NCBI RefSeq assembly: GCF_000615945.1
Contig: NZ_BAMO01000026.1
Location: forward strand, 1-64,000
Source: Caldalkalibacillus mannanilyticus JCM 10596
Lineage (GTDB): Bacteria > Bacillota > Bacilli > Caldalkalibacillales > JCM-10596
Reading direction: 5' to 3'
DNA: 64,000 bases
The notes under the pieces are model-generated. The model worked only from the letters and a program-made list of their open reading frames with translations. It did not search any database and was not told the origin of the DNA. Positions 18,353 to 27,287 of the stretch are shown here, piece by piece (within the stretch, counting starts at the first letter, position 1; each line of letters begins with the position of its first letter). The position numbers were made by a program, and so were the translations under genes.

Positions 18353-18901
18353 TTATTTTTTCTTGCACACATAGACAAAGGTAGGAGGGAGATTTAGCCA
18401 AACTAAATGAATTTTCACATCATCAAACATTTCTCGTAAACGGTGCTTTAGCTGTGTAGTATATTGGTACATTACAAAGCAACCATTGTTTTTTAGTCTA
18501 GAATAGATTTTTTCAAACAACTCTTCCTTCTTTGCATTAGGAAATAAAGTAAAGGGCAGACCAGAAATGATGCAATCCACTTGATTTGTACCAAGCTGCT
18601 CTAAAACATTGTCCAGATCTAGAGCATCCGCATATAGAGAAATGCCTGAAAACTCTCTTGTTAAGTTCCTTCTCATTTGTTCATCCTTTTCAAAAACAAT
18701 AAGAGTGTCCTTATCTTTGCAATGCTTGACTAACTCTCTGGTTAAAACACCTGTACCTGCACCAAGCTCTACAATGGTTTGCGGCTTTTCTTGAGAAATA
18801 CAGTTTATGACCTTATTTACCATAAACTTAGAGCTTGGAATCACGCTCCCAACCTCAAGGGGCGATCTTAAAAACCCCTGTAAAAATTCCATTTTATTCA
18901 T
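18353..18901 (-). CDS. Class I SAM methyltransferase, phospholipid-methyltransferase-like
   Basis: 182 residues from the ATG at 18901, after GGTGGGGA. The opening FLQGFLRSPLEVGSVIPSS is typical of the PmtA-like and KsgA-like group that methylates phosphatidylethanolamine. Motif I VELGAGTGVLTREL binds SAM; the acidic residue after beta2 is in VFEKDEQM; the catalytic-region motif is SGLPFTLFP. Fifteen nt separate it from the patatin gene. Whether it acts on a phospholipid or another substrate cannot be read from sequence. Confidence 0.78.
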   Translation of the reverse strand: MNKMEFLQGFLRSPLEVGSVIPSSKFMVNKVINCISQEKPQTIVELGAGTGVLTRELVKHCKDKDTLIVFEKDEQMRRNLTREFSGISLYADALDLDNVLEQLGTNQVDCIISGLPFTLFPNAKKEELFEKIYSRLKNNGCFVMYQYTTQLKHRLREMFDDVKIHLVWLNLPPTFVYVCKKK

Positions 18902-18965
18902 CACATTCCCCACCTATTTCATATTTAGTCCTCATTATCTTCCCGCTGATCTTGAATTTTATGCA

Positions 18966-19001
18966 AAAAGAAGACAGCCTGGAAATCCAGAACTGTCTTC
19001 T
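18966..19001 (-). terminator. Terminator of the desaturase gene
   Basis: Long stem AGAAGACAG / CTGTCTTCT with an inner CTGG/CCAG pair; minus-strand T run follows. It separates the desaturase from the methyltransferase-patatin-VTT operon. Confidence 0.8.
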
Positions 19002-19002
19002 C

Positions 19003-19025
19003 TCTATGGAAATCTACTTTATTTA
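19003..19025. repeat. Partial dispersed repeat, copy H (inverted)
   Basis: On the minus strand, AAATAAAGTAGATTTCCAT matches the AATAAAGTAGACTTCCAT end of the family. The desaturase TAA stop lies inside it. The palindromic right half is missing. Confidence 0.55.
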
Positions 19026-19906
19026 CGACTAAATCTTTCTTTTACTCGAAGTAAACGCCCGTGATATTTTAAGATCTGTTCTTTCGCTTCGATTGCTTCG
19101 GGATGTGTAGGCTGCAAATCACGAATTTCCCAATAATCGACGACAACATCAAGGACCTGATCAAAATATTGTAATGGACCATAGTTTGCCTCTTTAGCAA
19201 TAATGGACATACGATCTTCGAAATCAGGCATAACCGCTCCAGGCATTTGGAAGTTGATCACAACATTCGCCACTTCCGTAATGTAGTTAGGGTCTAGTTC
19301 CAAATGTGCTTTAACAACATCACGATAAAATGCGTAATGTAGCGTTTCATCCTTCGCTAGTCGACGTAACAATGTGGCAAGATCCTTATCATAGGGTCCA
19401 GCCACTTTCGCTACATTGTTATAAAAGACCATTGTAGCTAGCTCTTGAAGGGTTGTGTATGCCATTGATTCAATTGGTGTACTAAAATCAGGCTCAAACC
19501 CACCTTCAACGACCATTTTTCTCAATTGATGCAAACGATTAGGATCTACATTTCGGGTAATTAGCAAGTAAGTTTCTAATAAATTGGAATGCTGATCTTC
19601 CTCTGCTGTCCAAGTATGGATAAAATCAATGATCACAGATAATGATCCTTTGAAGGTTGAGTGTAGGTAACTCGTAAACCATGGTAGATTTACTTCCGTT
19701 AATAACGCCGTTTCAACTGCTGTTACCAGAGCAGGTGGCAAGGTTACCTGACTTTCATCCCAAGGGACTCTACGAAAGTCCTGAGCCTTGTCCCACGGTA
19801 GAAAATCATGATATCCCCAATCAATATTTGACGCTCTTTCTTTGTGCAATCTATATAACTCCGTTAACTTTGGTTCTAGTTTAGGATCTAGATCTCTGAA
19901 TTCCAT
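19019..19906 (-). CDS. Acyl-ACP desaturase (FA_desaturase_2 family)
   Basis: 295 residues, soluble. Di-iron ligands are in ALLTEVNLPWF (first Glu), TAEEDQHSNLLE (first ExxH), TLQELATMVFYNN (Glu) and KDETLHYAFYRD (second ExxH), all in the order expected of stearoyl-ACP-desaturase-type enzymes, best known in plants and actinobacteria (DesA). It would insert a double bond in an acyl carrier-bound fatty acid. Uncommon in Bacillales, where the membrane-bound Des is typical. It lies upstream of and on the same strand as the methyltransferase/patatin/VTT genes but is followed by its own terminator. Promoter-like TTTATTA...TATAAC sequence precedes it. Confidence 0.85.
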   Translation of the reverse strand: MEFRDLDPKLEPKLTELYRLHKERASNIDWGYHDFLPWDKAQDFRRVPWDESQVTLPPALVTAVETALLTEVNLPWFTSYLHSTFKGSLSVIIDFIHTWTAEEDQHSNLLETYLLITRNVDPNRLHQLRKMVVEGGFEPDFSTPIESMAYTTLQELATMVFYNNVAKVAGPYDKDLATLLRRLAKDETLHYAFYRDVVKAHLELDPNYITEVANVVINFQMPGAVMPDFEDRMSIIAKEANYGPLQYFDQVLDVVVDYWEIRDLQPTHPEAIEAKEQILKYHGRLLRVKERFSRK

Positions 19907-20004
19907 AAGTACACTCCTTTATTTCCCTTGTTCTCTTAGGAAAAAGCATTTTTATTACTAGGTCCTATTATAACATAATAATCCGTGATAAAAAAATGAA
20001 TATT

Positions 20005-20703
20005 CTATGGTTTTTCCGGAATCTTCAACTTCGTCCCAGCTTGAATTTGGGTCGTGTCAGAAATATTGTTAAATTTGGCTAAATATTCTTGATAAGAGCT
20101 TGACCCATAATAATTGACCGTAATTCGGTAAAATGTTTCTCCTGGCTGAACAACATGCTCTTTGATCACCTTAGGAGTTGCAGCCGGCTTTGAGCTAGAG
20201 GGAGCTTCATCTTTTTTGACCTCTTCCTCTTTCTTTTGTTCTTCTTTTTCGTTTTCTGCTGCCTGTTCTTCCTTATCCGCTTCCTTATTATTTTCATTTG
20301 TTTGTTGATCTATTTGTTCCACATTTTCCTCTTCCGATTCAGTCATATCCTCTCCGTCAACTCCACCGTTATCAGCATCTGAATCCTGTTTATCCTTGGG
20401 CTCTCCGGTTTCCATTTGAATTGTTGGTTCTGTTGGTGGCTTGAAAAGCCAGTCAAGATTCCCATCCCTATGCATAGCAAATCCAAATATAGCAAAAATA
20501 AACAAAAATAAAGACCAGAAAAGACTCTGAATGATAAATGAAAATGCTTTTGAAGGAGACTTTTTAACTCCTGTTTCTTCCCTATTGCTTTCTTCACCTG
20601 CTGATTCCGGCTTTTTCTTGCCATGTTTTATATGTCGAGGAGGTAATGTTCCTCTTTCTAATCTTCTATCTGCTTGTGATTGATCTAACTGATTATTTGA
20701 CAA
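20005..20703 (-). CDS. LysM-domain single-pass membrane protein (YpbE-like)
   Basis: Start inferred at a TTG at 20703 after AAAGGTGGTGG. A basic cytoplasmic N-terminus, one membrane helix around residues 55-75, a very acidic low-complexity region rich in Glu, Asp, Lys and Gln (~90-175), and a C-terminal LysM (HVVQPGETFYRITVNYYGSS to LKIP). LysM binds peptidoglycan, so the protein probably links membrane and wall. Its place next to ypbD matches B. subtilis YpbE; no catalytic domain. Confidence 0.82.
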   Translation of the reverse strand: MSNNQLDQSQADRRLERGTLPPRHIKHGKKKPESAGEESNREETGVKKSPSKAFSFIIQSLFWSLFLFIFAIFGFAMHRDGNLDWLFKPPTEPTIQMETGEPKDKQDSDADNGGVDGEDMTESEEENVEQIDQQTNENNKEADKEEQAAENEKEEQKKEEEVKKDEAPSSSKPAATPKVIKEHVVQPGETFYRITVNYYGSSSYQEYLAKFNNISDTTQIQAGTKLKIPEKP

Positions 20704-20727
20704 AATAACCACCACCTTTACCCTCTT

Positions 20728-21300
20728 TTAGAGATATTTATACCTTATCATCAGACCTAAACAAAAATCAATGACAAAATGCGCGGAAATCACCGTCCAA
20801 AGACTGCCACTCCACTCATAGAGAAAACCGAAACCAAAGCTTAGCAAAATGATGATAGAGGCATACAACCAATGCCTAAAATAGCGGTAATGGATCACCG
20901 CAAAAATGACACTGGCACCAACGATCCCGATTAAATTCTGTAGGATTCCCCGAAATAACCACTCCTCTACAAAAGAAACCAATAAAGCAATCAGAGCGAT
21001 TTGAAAAGGATTTATATCTCGAAATAATCGTTCATTCACTCCTCCATCATCAAAATAATGCTTTGGTAAAAACTTCATACACAAAACATCTACAACGATC
21101 ACTCCTACGGCAAATAGTATCCCTATTACTACATTTTTCTCTAAGTCCTGTACATGGTAAAGAATCGTAATGGGGAGAGTCTTACGCAAAAATAAAAAGT
21201 ATAGGATAAATCCTGTAAGAAATAAGACAAGTTGTGTAAGGATTAAATTAAAATATAGAGTTTGATTATCTATTTGATTTAGCTTCTCTCTAAGATCCAT
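20728..21300 (-). CDS. CPBP-family intramembrane metalloprotease (YpbD-like)
   Basis: 190 residues, about six to eight membrane helices. Motif 1 is SFVEEWLFRG (EExxxR), motif 2 VIFAVIHYRYF with the His, and motif 3 SAHFVIDFCLG. CPBP (Abi) proteins are prenyl-protease-like; targets in Firmicutes are mostly unknown. Its ATG overlaps the recQ stop as TGATG, so translation is coupled. Same position as ypbD downstream of recS in B. subtilis. Confidence 0.87.
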   Translation of the reverse strand: MDLREKLNQIDNQTLYFNLILTQLVLFLTGFILYFLFLRKTLPITILYHVQDLEKNVVIGILFAVGVIVVDVLCMKFLPKHYFDDGGVNERLFRDINPFQIALIALLVSFVEEWLFRGILQNLIGIVGASVIFAVIHYRYFRHWLYASIIILLSFGFGFLYEWSGSLWTVISAHFVIDFCLGLMIRYKYL

Positions 21301-22916
21301 CAGTGCACACTCACCTTTATTGGCCACAATCTATCTATCTTCTCTTGTATGCCTAGATTGTTCTGAGAAACCAAAGTATTCTGTTTGATTGTTTGCTGTG
21401 TATCTATATCCTGGAAGATCCACTCCTCTGCAATACCACATAAGTCGCAACAAGGCTTCTCCAGATCATGTTCCATCTTATTTGAATCCTGCTCAGAAAA
21501 ATAATCAAGGATGAAGCTTCTTCTGCAAGAAGTTTCATCAAGAGTAAGCCAATAGTACATTTCTGCAATTTTTTTTCTTCTTCTCCCTCTTTGCTTTTCA
21601 ATCATGTCATTTAACTCCTCTTTGATCTTTTCAACATTTTGTTTCAGTGGTGAATTTAGAGTTATCTGCTGCAAAGAACGCTGGTAGGTACATACTCCCA
21701 TTTGCTCCAAGTGGTGAGCTACAAAATGAAGCGCCTGATAAGAACACTCTAGTGAATAGGTAAGCTCTTGGAACATGACAGGATGCTGTTCAGGCAGTGC
21801 CAACTGAATAGACTCCATTAATTTTCCAATCTGATCTGCACTCAAAAATTCTTGTTCAATAAAACGATAAGGAATTTGTTCATCTCCAGTCTGATAGAAA
21901 ACATAGGATAATCCTTCCTTTCCATCTCGACTACATCGACCCATTTCTTGAACATACCCCTCTAAATAGCTAGGAAAATGATAATGGATGACAAATCGAA
22001 TATTGGGCTTATTAACACCCATGCCAAAGGCGTTGGTTGCACAAATAAGTCGAAGCTCATTGGCTAAAAACTGTTGCTGAATCATCTGACGCTCTTCAGT
22101 ACTCATCCCACCATGATAATACGCAACATCATGAATCCCCTTCTGATGTAAATAAAATGTGAACTCCTCTGCTTTATGTCTGGAGGAAAAATATATCATT
22201 CCCGTATCCTTTCTTTTCTGAATCAATTGAAGGATTCGTTCATCTTTTTCTCTTTCTGTCCCTACTTTTTCAACTTTTATGGCTATTGTTGGACGATCAA
22301 CAGAATAAATAAACTCTTGAGGCTGATGTAGATTTAGAAATTGAATGATATCTTGTTTTACCTCAGCAGTTGCTGTAGCCGTCACTGCCAAACAAGGCGG
22401 ATTGTGAAAGAAAGATCGTACCTTTGCCAGCTCAAGATACTCCATTCTAAAGTCATGTCCCCATTGAGAAATGCAATGAGCCTCATCCACTACAAATAAA
22501 GAAACTTTTCTTTTTTTTAGGGCTTGAATAAGAGGCTGATTGTTTAGTCCCTCTGGAGAGATATAGAGCAAGCGAATATTGCGTAAATTGGCCAGAATAA
22601 GTTCCTTTTCTTTTAATGAATACCCACTATGAAAGGAAATCACATCTCTCCTCCCTCTTTTTCTCGCTTCACTAACTTGATCCTCCATTAAAGAAATAAG
22701 GGGTGAGATCACCAAAGTCAGCCCCTCGTAAAACAATGAAGGAAGCTGATAGCACAAAGATTTCCCTGCTCCTGTTGACTTGATCACAAGCGTATCCTTT
22801 GCCTCTAAAACGGATTGTATAATCTCCAGCTGCCCTTCCCGAAAGCTAGAATGACCATATACCTTCCCCAGGATAGCTTCGAGCCTTTCCTGTTCAATGA
22901 TGAGAGCTTCTTTCAT
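21300..22916 (-). CDS. RecQ-family ATP-dependent DNA helicase (RecS-like)
   Basis: 538 residues from the ATG at 22916 (AGGAGG 7 nt upstream). Helicase motifs in order: VIKSTGAGKSLCYQLP (I), SPLISLMEDQV (Ia), VDEAHCISQWGHDFR (II), TATATAEV (III), GMIYFSSRHKAEE (IV), ICATNAFGMGVNKP and QEMGRCSRDG (V, VI). A short zinc-binding region with clustered cysteines near residue 475-490 (CCDLCG) follows. Acts in recombination and repair. Overlaps ypbB by 23 nt, exactly the recS-ypbB arrangement of B. subtilis. Confidence 0.93.
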   Translation of the reverse strand: MKEALIIEQERLEAILGKVYGHSSFREGQLEIIQSVLEAKDTLVIKSTGAGKSLCYQLPSLFYEGLTLVISPLISLMEDQVSEARKRGRRDVISFHSGYSLKEKELILANLRNIRLLYISPEGLNNQPLIQALKKRKVSLFVVDEAHCISQWGHDFRMEYLELAKVRSFFHNPPCLAVTATATAEVKQDIIQFLNLHQPQEFIYSVDRPTIAIKVEKVGTEREKDERILQLIQKRKDTGMIYFSSRHKAEEFTFYLHQKGIHDVAYYHGGMSTEERQMIQQQFLANELRLICATNAFGMGVNKPNIRFVIHYHFPSYLEGYVQEMGRCSRDGKEGLSYVFYQTGDEQIPYRFIEQEFLSADQIGKLMESIQLALPEQHPVMFQELTYSLECSYQALHFVAHHLEQMGVCTYQRSLQQITLNSPLKQNVEKIKEELNDMIEKQRGRRRKKIAEMYYWLTLDETSCRRSFILDYFSEQDSNKMEHDLEKPCCDLCGIAEEWIFQDIDTQQTIKQNTLVSQNNLGIQEKIDRLWPIKVSVH

Positions 22917-23982
22917 ATTGTTTCCTCCTAACAAGAGCTAACCTAATTTGAAAATAGCTTACAGAAGGGTCTATATGTTCTTTAATTTGTTTTATCTTTT
23001 GAGTCCCCAATTGATCGCTAATGTGACATACTTCCTCGATTACCTCTGGACGAACAAATTGAGAGAGGTCCAGATTTGGCTGATGTATCGCAATTTCAAT
23101 GATATGATCCTCGATTGTGCTTATCTTCAATTTCCGATAGTTGCTGATCTCTTGTATGGAAAATCCCTTAAGGAGCAGGCTATACGTCGCTGCTGTCGAT
23201 TGAGTCAATCCCTTATTTTCATGCTCCTCTTCCATAATTATTGGCACAAGAGTGGAAAAATCATCACTTTGTAACGATATATATAATAGACCAATTGCTT
23301 GATAAAGGTACAAGTGAGTAATCGCTTCAGGAATTTGATATTGACGAGAGAGCTGATAGATTGTTTGCGCATTAACATGATGACCACTTAATCTGCCTAG
23401 CAGTAAATGGGCTAGAAGCGGATCAAGCTCTGTCAGAAAGCGACTCATTGCTTTATGAAATTGAAAAATAAAGGTTTCTTTATCAGAAAGCGAATGCCAG
23501 AAACCTTTGACCCATTTCTGAACTGTAACATCGGATATCTGGGGAACATAGTTCTGTTCTTTCGAAAGATAAAAAGAGATCACCTGACTCAATAACTGAA
23601 GTCGGTTCCAACAGATCTTAACACGTTGGGGTGACACAGTTTGAGCTCCTGTCGCAAAAGCTCTTTGCTCAAAGTGCAGGGGTTCGAGCTGATATTGAAG
23701 CTCCAGCTTCGCTTCTCTAGAAAGAATACACATATTGTCTACAGGGACTAGCTTACCATTCATCATGAGTTCTTGAACCAAGGATTCAAAATGCGATCGA
23801 TTCCAATCAGGAAACAAACCAAACCAATTTTGATACCCAAATAGGGTTGCATCTTGAATCGCTTGTCCACTTTTCTTGCCAGTTAAGATATGAAAGCACC
23901 CTGCAAGGCTACGTTGACGCTCTATTCGATTTGCCATATGAAGCAAAATCAGATCTATTCCTTTTAACAATACTCGACACAC
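22894..23982 (-). CDS. YpbB-like helix-turn-helix protein paired with RecQ
   Basis: About 350-362 residues. The opening RIERQRSLAGCFHILTGKKS and IQDATLFGYQNWFGLFP match the YpbB family, and the C-terminal ~90 residues (TYSLLLKGFSIQEISNYRKL then STIEDHIIEIAIH) form a helicase-C-like HTH_40 domain. Function unknown; always encoded beside RecS, so a partner role in DNA repair is likely. Start uncertain: alternatives include GTG at 23982 and a TTG about 12 nt inside after AAGGTG. Confidence 0.82.
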   Translation of the reverse strand: MCRVLLKGIDLILLHMANRIERQRSLAGCFHILTGKKSGQAIQDATLFGYQNWFGLFPDWNRSHFESLVQELMMNGKLVPVDNMCILSREAKLELQYQLEPLHFEQRAFATGAQTVSPQRVKICWNRLQLLSQVISFYLSKEQNYVPQISDVTVQKWVKGFWHSLSDKETFIFQFHKAMSRFLTELDPLLAHLLLGRLSGHHVNAQTIYQLSRQYQIPEAITHLYLYQAIGLLYISLQSDDFSTLVPIIMEEEHENKGLTQSTAATYSLLLKGFSIQEISNYRKLKISTIEDHIIEIAIHQPNLDLSQFVRPEVIEEVCHISDQLGTQKIKQIKEHIDPSVSYFQIRLALVRRKQYERSSHH

Positions 23983-24089
23983 ACCTTTTTACTTTTACAA
24001 TTATTTTACCATTTCTCTTATCTATTGGTCTTATTTTATTACCGACGTTTAGAACAACATAAACTATTCTTTTGTCTGGAGGGTGAAGT

Positions 24090-25004
24090 ATGTCCACTCG
24101 TTTATCCAAAACTGATTTAATGTTTGTCTATATGATCTTATTAATCGTAGCTTTTTTTATCGGGGGATTTTTTCTTGGTGCCTCTGTAGGAAAGCAAAAA
24201 GCCTCAGAAGAGTTTGAAAAATACCTTACATTAGACACTGAAGAAATGGACACAAACGAATCGAGAAGCCAGTATTCTCATACTGAATTCGCCATTTATT
24301 ATTATAATGTGTACGTTCCATTTCATGAATTTCGTAAGAATTACTTAGACTTTTATAACCGGATGCATCGTCCTGAAGGAAAATCTGATTCAGCTGCTCT
24401 CATTAAACATATTCAAGCTCAATCCAAGAAAACCAAGAAGGAGCTAGAGAACGCTCTTACTCCAACTGCTTCTCCCTTATTACAAAAAAGCTATACAGAA
24501 TATATGAGTGCTCTTTCCTCCATTGAGGCTGGAATCAAAAGCTTGGCACAAAGTCAAACAGATGACCCTGATCAAATAAGTCAATTTTTCAAAACAAATG
24601 AACAGTTGAAGAAAGGACAAAACCACTGGTTGCGTGGTCAAATTTACTTCTATGAGGGGATTTCACGCTGGGAGAGCATCTATATTACCCGTGAATCACC
24701 CAAAGTTTTCGAACAGACCTCAAGCTTTTCCTTAACCCAGTGGTCTGCTTTGCGCTTTCATCAAAAAAATGAGCTAGTCGCCAAAATCTTAGGAGAGAAG
24801 CAAATCCTTTCATTCTTTAACCCAGAAGATGTGACCATGTACTTAGATTCACTCACAGCAACAGGAGAAACCTCGATTCAAAAAGTATCTGAGGCTATTG
24901 AGGTATTGATTGCCAGTGGGTCAGTACGACAAGGAGAATATTTGCAACAAAATCACCGTTACCAAGATCAGCCATCACCTATGATTCCGCTTTTCCCCAA
25001 CTGA
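24090..25004 (+). CDS. Hypothetical single-pass membrane protein
   Basis: 304 residues. One membrane helix (MFVYMILLIVAFFIGGFFLG, residues ~11-30) followed by a soluble, helix-rich extracytoplasmic part with no cysteines or repeats and a proline-rich end. RBS GGAGGG upstream of ATG. It is divergent from ypbB, where B. subtilis has ferredoxin (fer), so synteny breaks here. No family recognised. Confidence 0.75.
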   Translation: MSTRLSKTDLMFVYMILLIVAFFIGGFFLGASVGKQKASEEFEKYLTLDTEEMDTNESRSQYSHTEFAIYYYNVYVPFHEFRKNYLDFYNRMHRPEGKSDSAALIKHIQAQSKKTKKELENALTPTASPLLQKSYTEYMSALSSIEAGIKSLAQSQTDDPDQISQFFKTNEQLKKGQNHWLRGQIYFYEGISRWESIYITRESPKVFEQTSSFSLTQWSALRFHQKNELVAKILGEKQILSFFNPEDVTMYLDSLTATGETSIQKVSEAIEVLIASGSVRQGEYLQQNHRYQDQPSPMIPLFPN

Positions 25005-25018
25005 ACCTCCTATAAAGA

Positions 25019-25060
25019 CGAAGAAGCTTTCCACCTTTTGGTGAATTAAGCTTCTTTTTC
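25019..25060 (+). terminator. Terminator after the 24090-25004 gene
   Basis: GAAGAAGCTT and AAGCTTCTT arms with an inner CCACC/GGTG pair, then TTTTTC. Confidence 0.8.
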
Positions 25061-25136
25061 TGTATAATGACGAACATTATGTAAAAATCACAATCCTCCG
25101 TTCGTAAATATTTCTTCAAAAAGAGCAAAAAAAAGA

Positions 25137-25165
25137 TTGACTCCCTTACATAACCGTGTTAAATT
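25137..25165 (+). promoter_or_regulatory. Sigma-A promoter of the serA leader
   Basis: TTGACT (25137-25142), 17-bp spacer, TAAATT (25160-25165). Places the transcript start near 25172, just before the T-box leader. Confidence 0.65.
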
Positions 25166-25194
25166 ATTAACTAAAATATCAAACAATTTAAAAC

Positions 25195-25472
25195 TGTATC
25201 GACAAGGATAAAGAAATGCATAAGGGTTGGTTCCTCAGAGAGCCGGTGGTTGGTGTAAATCGGTGTTCCGCCTTATGTATAGCGCTTTAGAGTCTGTAGA
25301 CTGAACGATTTCACCAGTAGGTCTATACGGTGTGCACCGTTATATGCTTTTGGTTAATCAACCAATTAAGGCTGTTTCTCGTGAGAGTGCAGTGAACAAG
25401 GGTGGTACCGCGAAGATATTTCGATCTTTCGCCCCTTACTTTCAAATAGTAAGGGGTGAAAGATCTTTTTTA
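25195..25472 (+). promoter_or_regulatory. Serine-responsive T-box leader of serA
   Basis: Stem I lower helix TAAAG/CTTTA and upper helix CATAAGG (25219-25225)/CCTTATG enclose an internal loop whose 3' side holds AGC (25281-25283), a serine codon, as specifier. The distal AG-bulge (CAGAGAGCCGG) and GGTTGGTG loops are present. The T-box AGGGTGGTACCGCG is at 25399-25412, and the terminator is GATCTTTCGCCCCTTACT (25423-25440) paired with 25448-25465 and a T run. Uncharged tRNA-Ser should pair with AGC and with the TGGT bulge, disrupting the terminator and permitting serA expression. The 560-bp spacer before serA is occupied by this element. Confidence 0.93.
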
Positions 25473-25565
25473 TTAACGCTTCCATTCTGTTTAACTCACT
25501 GTGAATGAGTACATTGTTAGTCATCAACTTATAATAATAGAGGTAAACCATAGGAGGAGAGAAAA

Positions 25566-27155
25566 ATGACGTATAAAATTTTAATTAGCGATCCCTTAAG
25601 TGATGATGGAATTCAGGCCCTGATTGATGCTCCAGATGTTGAGGTTGTTCGTCAAACCGGACTATCTGAGGAAGAACTCATTGAGATTATTGGAGAATAT
25701 GATGCCTTAGTTGTTCGTAGCCAGACCAAAGTAACCCCAGCTATTATTGAACATGCTAAGAAATTGAAAGTCGTTGGACGCGCTGGTGTAGGAGTCGATA
25801 ATATTGATCTTCCTGCTGCAACTCAACATGGTGTTGTTGTCATTAATGCCCCAGACGGGAATACGATCTCTACAGCTGAGCATACCTTTTCCATGCTGAT
25901 GTCATTGGCTCGCAGAATTCCTCAAGCCTATCATAAGTTAAAAAACCAAGTATGGGATCGTAAATCATTCGTTGGCGTTGAGTTAAACGGAAAAACCTTA
26001 GGAATTGTAGGCTTAGGTCGAATTGGGACTGAAGTTGCCAAAAGAGCAAAAGGATTCAATATGAAAGTTGTAGCCTTCGACCCTTATCTTACTCCAGAAA
26101 AAGCTGAAAAGCTTGGTATTCAAGGAGCTAGCTTAGATGAAGTATTAGCTGCTGCTGATTTTATCACTGTTCATACTCCATTAATCAAAGAAACGAAACA
26201 CATTATTAGTTATGATCAGTTCAACAAAATGAAGGATGGCGTGCATATCTTAAACTGTGCTAGAGGTGGAATCATTAACGAGGATGCTCTATATGAAGCG
26301 ATTAAAAACAAGAAGGTTGCAGGGGCTGCCTTAGACGTTTTCGAAGAAGAGCCTGCCACAAATCACCCACTCCTAGACCTACCAGAAGTGATTGCCACTC
26401 CTCACCTAGGGGCAAGCACTGTAGAAGCTCAAGAGAATGTTGCCATTGATGTAAGTATTGAAATCCTGCATGTTTTAAGAAATGAGCCATTTAAGAATGC
26501 AGTGAACCTCCCTTCTATTCCTGCACACGTGCTGAAGAAGGTTGAACCATACTTCCACCTTTCTGAAAGATTAGGCTCTTTTATCGCTCAGCTTTCTGTC
26601 GGCGCTCATCAAGAGCTCTTGGTTTCCTATTCTGGGGATCTGAATGATGTCGATGTAGCACCACTGACAAGAAACATTGTGAAGGGAATTCTCTCTTATC
26701 ACTTAGGAAACGAAGTAAACTATGTCAATGCTCCACATATCGCGAAACAAAGAGAATTAACAATTACAGAACAAAAGACTTCTTCTTCAAAAGGATTTAC
26801 AAATCTAATTACCGTTACTCTTAAAACAAATCAAGAAACAAGAATCGTATCCGGGACCCTTCTCAATGGTTATGGAGCTAAAATTGTCAAAGTCGATTCT
26901 TATGTAGTTGATGTCAGCCCGAATGGACATATCATCTATATTCGCCACAATGACCGCCCAGGAGTAATCGGACGAGTGGGAACACTATTAGGATCTCATG
27001 AGGTCAACATCGGAACGATGCAAGTTGGACGAGCTGATGTGGGTGGAGATGCTATTATGATGTTAACGGTAGATAAGCCTGTAGCACCTGATGTATTAGA
27101 TCACTTAGGTGAATTAAGTGAAGTCATGAATGTGACGGAAATCGATCTGATCTAA
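25566..27155 (+). CDS. serA: D-3-phosphoglycerate dehydrogenase
   Basis: 529 residues, long (type I) SerA. Catalyses the first step of serine synthesis from 3-phosphoglycerate. NAD fold at [16 protein letters not shown] (~145), catalytic Arg in [10 protein letters not shown], Glu in ALDVFEEEP and His in [11 protein letters not shown]. An allosteric substrate-binding domain (~320-450) precedes a C-terminal ACT domain ([20 protein letters not shown]), which usually mediates serine feedback inhibition. RBS AGGAGGAG. Transcription is expected to depend on the serine T-box upstream. Confidence 0.96.
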   Translation: MTYKILISDPLSDDGIQALIDAPDVEVVRQTGLSEEELIEIIGEYDALVVRSQTKVTPAIIEHAKKLKVVGRAGVGVDNIDLPAATQHGVVVINAPDGNTISTAEHTFSMLMSLARRIPQAYHKLKNQVWDRKSFVGVELNGKTLGIVGLGRIGTEVAKRAKGFNMKVVAFDPYLTPEKAEKLGIQGASLDEVLAAADFITVHTPLIKETKHIISYDQFNKMKDGVHILNCARGGIINEDALYEAIKNKKVAGAALDVFEEEPATNHPLLDLPEVIATPHLGASTVEAQENVAIDVSIEILHVLRNEPFKNAVNLPSIPAHVLKKVEPYFHLSERLGSFIAQLSVGAHQELLVSYSGDLNDVDVAPLTRNIVKGILSYHLGNEVNYVNAPHIAKQRELTITEQKTSSSKGFTNLITVTLKTNQETRIVSGTLLNGYGAKIVKVDSYVVDVSPNGHIIYIRHNDRPGVIGRVGTLLGSHEVNIGTMQVGRADVGGDAIMMLTVDKPVAPDVLDHLGELSEVMNVTEIDLI

Positions 27156-27204
27156 GCGTTCGGATATGAAGATCTTATTGAAAATAATGAACCAATAAAG
27201 TCTG

Positions 27205-27242
27205 AAAGCCTATGATCCTTGATATGGATCATAGGCTTTTTT
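27205..27242 (+). terminator. serA terminator
   Basis: AAAGCCTATGATCC (27205-27218), TTGATAT loop, GGATCATAGGCTTTT; perfect stem with a T run. Confidence 0.92.
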
Positions 27243-27287
27243 CATTTAATCAGCTATATTCCTCATTCTCGTTCTATCTTCTATTTT

